From CAYRFQ01 sp964423615 (GTDB lineage: Bacteria > Planctomycetota > Planctomycetia > Gemmatales > Gemmataceae): a DNA stretch of 31,310 nucleotides. Below are positions 27,146-31,310 of the stretch, in pieces; the stretch's first letter is position 1, and every line of letters begins with the position of its first letter. The DNA lies in assembly GCA_964423615.1 (NCBI GenBank), contig CAYRFQ010000095.1, positions 1 to 31,310 of the forward strand, given 5' to 3'. A program made the translations under genes and the position numbers. The notes below the pieces were generated by a model, which worked only from the letters and a program-made list of their open reading frames with translations, searched no databases and was not told where the DNA came from.

Positions 27146-28479
27146 GTGGACTTCTCCACGAAGGTCTCGGCATCCTTCACGCGGATTTCGCCGGAGAGGA
27201 GCTTGGGGAGGAGAGCATCCCGCAGCCCGCTCAAAGTTTGGTTTTGCATGTCATTCGCGTCCTGTTGTTTCAGAAAAGCCGCGACCTGTTGTTTGAACTT
27301 GTGGAACAGACAATCGTCTCGTGCTGGAGGGCGTGAAAACGGGAACTCCTTGATTTGCTTACCGCTGATGTGAGGAATTGAAGTTCCTGTTTTCACGGCT
27401 TCGACGTATTGCCTAAACCCTGGATGGCTAATCAGTAGCCAGAGAAAACCTGGGCCAATCGCTGAGCTTTGACGAAGTCGAGCAACTCGTTGCACAAGCA
27501 GACACGGCAAGTCACACTCTCGCACACGAACCCAATTCTTCCCGACCTTCGAACCGTCCATCCCGATCAACACGTCACCGGATTTTAGAAAGTACCTTTC
27601 GTACTCTTTTGTGCCAAGCGTCCAAAAGCGAGTTTTGCTCTCCCAATGAAATGATCCTTCTTTGACATTGTCACCTCGAGCGAGACGAACACCTAGGGGT
27701 GACTCAGAAAAATGTTTGCTTTTAAACGCATAACCAGTGAGAAATTCAACTTCTGTTCCGATATCCGTAACCTCCCACCCCTTCGGAATCGGTCCCAACG
27801 CCGAGTCTTCGAACGAATCGGGAAACAACGCCGCGGTCTGGGCATCCATGCCAACCGGTTGTCGGCCTTCGGACTTGGCCCGCACCGGGTCGAAGTCCAC
27901 AAACCACGACCGGAACAACGCCTGGGCCATCGCCTCCAACGTCTGATTCATCTGTCGGTTCAACTCGATCTTGTCGTCGAGCGTGCCGAGAATGTGGGCG
28001 ATTGCCTCGAGTTCAGAATCAGGGGGGAGTGGGACCTTCAGGCTGCAAATATTCTTCAAGCTAATGGTCTTCTGTGTTGAGCCGACCACTGCCTTTTCGA
28101 TTTGACTCGTGAGTAAAGCGGACTCAAGGCAAAGGTGAACAAAACGACTGTTTAGTGACGGGGAAATAACGACTGTGTTTTGGCCGAGACAAATCGGTTC
28201 TTCTGTGGCCACGTAACTTGCTCGGCCGTAGGTGCCAACCCTGCTGAGAACAATATCTCCCTTGCGAGGAGCGTAGCGTTTTGTGAACTCTGCGAATACT
28301 TCCTGACTCACACGCAAAGTATTGGAGGTGTCCAAGAACCCGCCTTTGACATCAGTCACGCGGATCATTGGGTAACCGCAAGGGACGTACGATGGAGTTT
28401 TGTGGAGTGAATCGATGATGGTTGAAATTTGATCGAGTCGTTGAATCTTCCAACCAGAGGGAAGATGTCCGTTATGCAT
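27142..28479 (-). CDS. hsdS: type I restriction-modification specificity subunit
   Basis: DNA-recognition subunit of 445 residues. It has two target recognition domains, each opening with the PxGW motif (LPSGWKIQRL at 6-15 and IPKGWEVTDI at 231-240), separated and followed by conserved helices (ELEAIAHILGTLDDKIELNRQ at about 156-175, and the C-terminal RDALLPKLLSGEIRV). The two domains differ, so the target should be a bipartite asymmetric site. The ATG at 28479 overlaps the stop of a duplicated hsdM tail (ATGCATAA), the normal hsdM/hsdS junction. A longer open frame to 28668 only reads through that tail in the wrong frame, so I reject it. The GTG start of the DUF4365 gene overlaps its stop codon. 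Confidence 0.94.
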   Translation of the reverse strand: MHNGHLPSGWKIQRLDQISTIIDSLHKTPSYVPCGYPMIRVTDVKGGFLDTSNTLRVSQEVFAEFTKRYAPRKGDIVLSRVGTYGRASYVATEEPICLGQNTVVISPSLNSRFVHLCLESALLTSQIEKAVVGSTQKTISLKNICSLKVPLPPDSELEAIAHILGTLDDKIELNRQMNQTLEAMAQALFRSWFVDFDPVRAKSEGRQPVGMDAQTAALFPDSFEDSALGPIPKGWEVTDIGTEVEFLTGYAFKSKHFSESPLGVRLARGDNVKEGSFHWESKTRFWTLGTKEYERYFLKSGDVLIGMDGSKVGKNWVRVRECDLPCLLVQRVARLRQSSAIGPGFLWLLISHPGFRQYVEAVKTGTSIPHISGKQIKEFPFSRPPARDDCLFHKFKQQVAAFLKQQDANDMQNQTLSGLRDALLPKLLSGEIRVKDAETFVEKST

Positions 28480-28612
28480 ATCCCAGCCCCTCAAGATTTG
28501 TCTTGATTGCAGCCTCCAACTTTGCGGACTCTGCGAATTGTTCGTCCAACTTCTGAACCAATCGCGGCATCTTCTCCTCGAATGGTTCGCCATGGTCTTC
28601 GGTTCTCTTTTG
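28472..28612 (-). pseudogene. duplicated 3' tail of hsdM
   Basis: The minus strand here encodes TEDHGEPFEEKMPRLVQK onward to LGYA and TAA at 28474-28472, matching the last residues of HsdM (TEDDGEPFEEKMPRLVQK onward to LGYEM) at 29788-29925. Counting 130 aligned bases without gaps (28477-28606 against 29796-29925) gives 103 identities, 79%. The fragment has no start and lies directly before hsdS. It looks like the relic of the original hsdM end, separated from hsdM by the DUF1016 gene. Confidence 0.85.
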
Positions 28613-28645
28613 ATGTTTCCTGTCTTTGGCTCTTTGTTATCCACC

Positions 28646-29779
28646 TCAATTCCCAGATGTTTTCGCAAGTTCTGCTTCCAATTGCTTCACGCTCGGCAAA
28701 CTCTGTTGTAATTCTTTTGGAAGTTCCGCAGCTCCGGTATGATACGTCGCCACTCCCATCGGCTTGCTCGTGTCTCGCAGGGCGTACTCGACAATGACGC
28801 GATTCTGTTCCTTGCAAAGAATCAAACCAATCGAAGGCCGGTCGATGTCTTGATCTCGGAGCAAATCATCGACAGCCGATAGATAGAAATTCATCTTTCC
28901 CGCAAACTCGGGCTTGAAGGCTTCGATCTTCAAATCGATCACCACGTAGCAATGCAAACGGCAATGGTAGAATAACAAGTCGATGTAAAAATCCTGGTCG
29001 CCGACTTCCAAGTGGTACTGACTTCCCACGAAGGCGAACCCGACACCCAGTTCGATCAGGAACTTCTTCAGATGCTCCAACAACCCGCGTTCGAGTTCGC
29101 GTTCCTTGGCATCTTCCGCCAACATCAGAAAGTCGAACGTATACGAATCTTTGACAACCTCTTGGGCCAAGTCAGACTGCGGCGATGGCAACGTTTTTTC
29201 GAAGTTGGTCTGTGCCTTTCCTTGTCGCTCGAACAGCTGACTCTCGATTTGATGAACCAAGACCTTGCGAGACCATCCATTTTCGATCGTCTTTTGGGCA
29301 TACCAAAGCCGCTGAACTGGGTCTTTGATTTTCTCAATGAGAGCCAGGTTGTGCCCCCACGGAATTTCTGCCACAGGTTGCGGCAGATTCTCACCGTCCA
29401 TTTCTCGCACAGGCTGTGCGAGATTTATAACCTGTTGTGTGTAAGCAAGATAAAACGATCTCATCCGCCAAACATTGCTCGGCGAGAATCCAGAAACCCC
29501 CGGAAACTCTTTCTGTAAATCTTTGGCGAGTTGATCGACGACCGATTTACCCCAACCCTCGCGATCCTGTCGCTCGACGATGACCTTACCAATGTCCCAA
29601 TACAGACGGATCATCTCGCGATTCACCGACACAGCCGCCTTGAGTTGGGCAGAGCGAATCTGCTCCTTCAATTCGGAGAGTAACTCCGTATAGGCTGCAG
29701 GAAGGGCTTTCTCTGTTCCCGCAGGGACGAGAGCTTCGCTGGGATCTTTCGTGGTTGGTTTCGATTTCTTCCTTGCCAT
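28646..29779 (-). CDS. DUF1016/YhcG-type PD-(D/E)xK nuclease
   Basis: Protein of 377 residues. The N-terminal DUF1016 domain (about 25-165: YWDIGKVIVERQ, LAKDLQKEFPGVSGFSPSN) is followed by the YhcG-type nuclease domain (about 205-345), with Asp267 in DFYIDLLFYH and Asp282/Lys284 in VVIDLKIEAFKPEFAGKMN. Such proteins belong to the PD-(D/E)xK superfamily and are often found next to or within restriction loci; their target is not firmly known. I chose ATG at 29779 because GAGGGA precedes it by 4 bases; an ATG at 29791 overlapping the hsdM stop (ATGTGA) would add four residues. It sits between two copies of the hsdM 3' end. Confidence 0.9.
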   Translation of the reverse strand: MARKKSKPTTKDPSEALVPAGTEKALPAAYTELLSELKEQIRSAQLKAAVSVNREMIRLYWDIGKVIVERQDREGWGKSVVDQLAKDLQKEFPGVSGFSPSNVWRMRSFYLAYTQQVINLAQPVREMDGENLPQPVAEIPWGHNLALIEKIKDPVQRLWYAQKTIENGWSRKVLVHQIESQLFERQGKAQTNFEKTLPSPQSDLAQEVVKDSYTFDFLMLAEDAKERELERGLLEHLKKFLIELGVGFAFVGSQYHLEVGDQDFYIDLLFYHCRLHCYVVIDLKIEAFKPEFAGKMNFYLSAVDDLLRDQDIDRPSIGLILCKEQNRVIVEYALRDTSKPMGVATYHTGAAELPKELQQSLPSVKQLEAELAKTSGN

Positions 29780-29787
29780 CGTTTCCC

Positions 29788-31242
29788 TCACATCTCATAT
29801 CCGAGTTTGTCCAAGTTCGCTTTGATCGCTGCCTCCAGCTTTGCCGACTCTGCGAATTGTTCCTTCAACTTTTGGACTAACCGCGGCATCTTCTCCTCGA
29901 ACGGTTCGCCGTCGTCTTCTGTTTCTTCGGCTCCGACATAGCGGCCCGGCGTCAGGACGTATCCGTGCGAGGCAATCTCTTCCTTGGTCGCGCTCTTGCA
30001 GAATCCCGGCACATCTTCATACTGTCCCGCTTCTTTCTCGCCGCGCCAAGCATGGTAGGTTTTGGCGACGCGTTCGATCTCCTCGTCGGAAAGCTCCCGG
30101 TGGATACGATCGACCAGGTAGCCGAGTTTGCGGGTGTCGATAAAGAGTGTTTCGCCCTGGCGGTTGCGAAATTTGCCAGAACTTTTGCCACGACTCAGAA
30201 ACCACAGGCAAGCCGGAATTCCGGTGGTGTAGAACAACCCGCTCGGCAACGCAATCATGCAATCGACCAGATCGGCTTCGATCATGGCCTTGCGGATGTC
30301 GCCCTCGCCGGACGAGTTCGACGACATCGAGCCGTTGGCCAACACGAAGCCCGCCGTCCCGCCCGGTGCCAGGTGGTGTAAGAAATGCTGAATCCACGCA
30401 TAGTTGGCGTTGCCGGTGGGTGGCGTGCCGTGCTTCCAGCGTGCGTCGTCGCGGAGCCGATCGCCGCCCCAGTCGCTGTCGTTGAACGGCGGATTGGCGA
30501 GGATGTAATCGTACTTAAGGTTCTTGTGCAGGTCGTTGTGGAAGCTGTCGGCGTGCTGCTTGCCGAGGTCCGCTTCGATCCCACGGATGGCCAGGTTCAT
30601 CTGACACAATCGCCACGTCGTGTGGTTGGACTCCTGGCCGTAGATGGAAATGGCGGGTCGGTCTTCGGGGTGCGTTTTCTTCCACCGCTCGAGGAACTTC
30701 ATCGACTGCACGAACATCCCGCCCGAGCCGCAACACGGATCGAACACCCGCCCGTTGTACGGCTCGATCATCTCGACCAACAGCTTGACGACCGCTTGCG
30801 GAGTGTAGAACTCGCCGCCGCCCTTGCCCTCAGCCGCCGCAAACTTGCCGAGGAAGTATTCGTACACGCGGCCCAGGATGTCCTTCGACTTCGACGCCTC
30901 GTCTCCCAGACCGATCGAACCAATCTGGTCGATGATCTCGCCGAGCCGGGTCTGGTCGATGGCGGGCTTGGTGTAGTCCTTGGGCAAAACGTTCTTGAGG
31001 CGTCGGTTGTCCTTCTCGATGGCGATCATGGCCTCGTTGATGAGCTTGCCAATTTCCGGACTCTTGGCGTTGTCGAGCAAGTGTTGCCATCGAGCCTAGG
31101 TCGGCACCTAAAAGATATTGTCGGCCAGATACTCGTCTCGGTCTTCGGGATCGCCGTACTCGTCGGCTTCGAGCTGCTTGTACTTCTCCTGGAAGGCGTC
31201 GGAGATGTACTTCAAGAAGATCAGCCCGAGCACCAGGGTGAT
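29788..31242 (-). pseudogene. hsdM: type I restriction-modification methylase subunit, broken at its 5' end
   Basis: N6-adenine methyltransferase subunit. The C-terminal 430 residues are intact from codon 31080: motif I DPCCGSGG (114-121 of that stretch), catalytic NPPF (196-199), and the usual tail. Upstream in the same frame the HsdM N-terminal domain reads VLGLIFLKYISDAFQEKYKQ and ends DEYLADNIF, then TAG (31110-31108), VPT, TAG (31098-31096), ARWQHLLDN. The expected sequence is FWVPPEARWQHLLDN, so both stops replace conserved codons (Trp and Glu) with no frame change. Beyond 31242 there is an in-frame TGA and no trace of the expected start of the protein. TTG at 31080 could start a product lacking the N-terminal domain, which is needed for DNA clamping. 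Probably a pseudogene; sequence error or amber readthrough are alternatives. Confidence 0.85.
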
Positions 31243-31310
31243 TCAATTGTTTAAGCTTTTGACGTCGGAATCGTCATAAGTCCTTTCGCATCGGTTGAGA
31301 ACGCGTTGTC
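31243..31310. other. unassigned window end, probable breakpoint upstream of hsdM
   Basis: The 68 bases beyond the hsdM homology do not encode the family's expected N-terminus (about 40 residues before VLGLIF are missing). All three minus-strand frames are short or stopped. This may be the edge of an insertion or deletion; the rest lies outside the window. Confidence 0.3.

Noticed and set aside
28480..28668. 63-residue N-terminal extension of hsdS
   Set aside because: It reads the duplicated hsdM tail in the wrong frame; the natural start is the ATG at 28479.
1..31310. tRNA or rRNA genes
   Set aside because: No cloverleaf with a GTTCGA-type T-loop and acceptor pairing, and no rRNA-like stretch, was seen by eye.

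Overview
The window looks like a chromosomal segment from a planctomycete, most likely of the Gemmata-like family. This is an inference from gene content. Evidence: two ECF sigma factors of the planctomycete-expanded Sigma70_ECF type, each followed by a very large Ser/Thr kinase; a kinase fused to about 14 WD40 blades; caspase-like proteins with DUF4384 domains; and a secreted beta-helix protein whose N-terminus carries the 'LEARTVPS' type motif common in planctomycete exported proteins.

Layout. (1) 1-957: an IS630-family transposase (minus strand), cut by the window edge and split by a +1 frameshift at a TTT-TGA-C site. (2) 1753-6046 (minus): ECF sigma factor overlapping a Ser/Thr kinase/WD40 receptor. 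(3) 6251-9926 (plus), divergent from (2): a DUF4384/caspase-like protein that has lost the catalytic His and Cys, a small membrane-anchored DUF4384-like protein, and a secreted caspase-family protease with intact His/Cys and an EF-hand-like loop. (4) 9927-10739: non-coding, with a perfect 24-bp inverted repeat spanning about 235 bp. (5) 10740-11612 (plus): the decayed remains of another Ser/Thr kinase. (6) 11591-17922 (minus): sigma factor, kinase/AAA-ATPase/helical-repeat protein, and cytochrome P450, a probable operon. (7) 18251-21715 (plus): a large Gly-rich beta-helix surface or secreted protein with a non-repetitive insert and a clear terminator. (8) 22332-31310 (minus): a type I restriction-modification locus in the order hsdM, DUF1016/YhcG nuclease, duplicated hsdM tail, hsdS, DUF4365 protein, unknown 392-aa protein, hsdR.

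How the parts may work together. Both sigma/kinase pairs look like signal-transduction units, one facing a caspase cluster and one ending in a P450. The restriction locus is a composite. Two extra nuclease-type genes and one unknown gene sit inside it. A 79%-identical repeat of the hsdM 3' end flanks the DUF1016 gene, which points to insertion by recombination. hsdM itself has two in-frame TAG codons and has lost its normal N-terminus, so methylation by this locus is probably dead. The most promising undescribed units are the DUF4365 + 392-aa pair (ATGA overlap) nested between hsdS and hsdR, and the caspase/pseudo-caspase/DUF4384 triad opposite a sigma/kinase pair.
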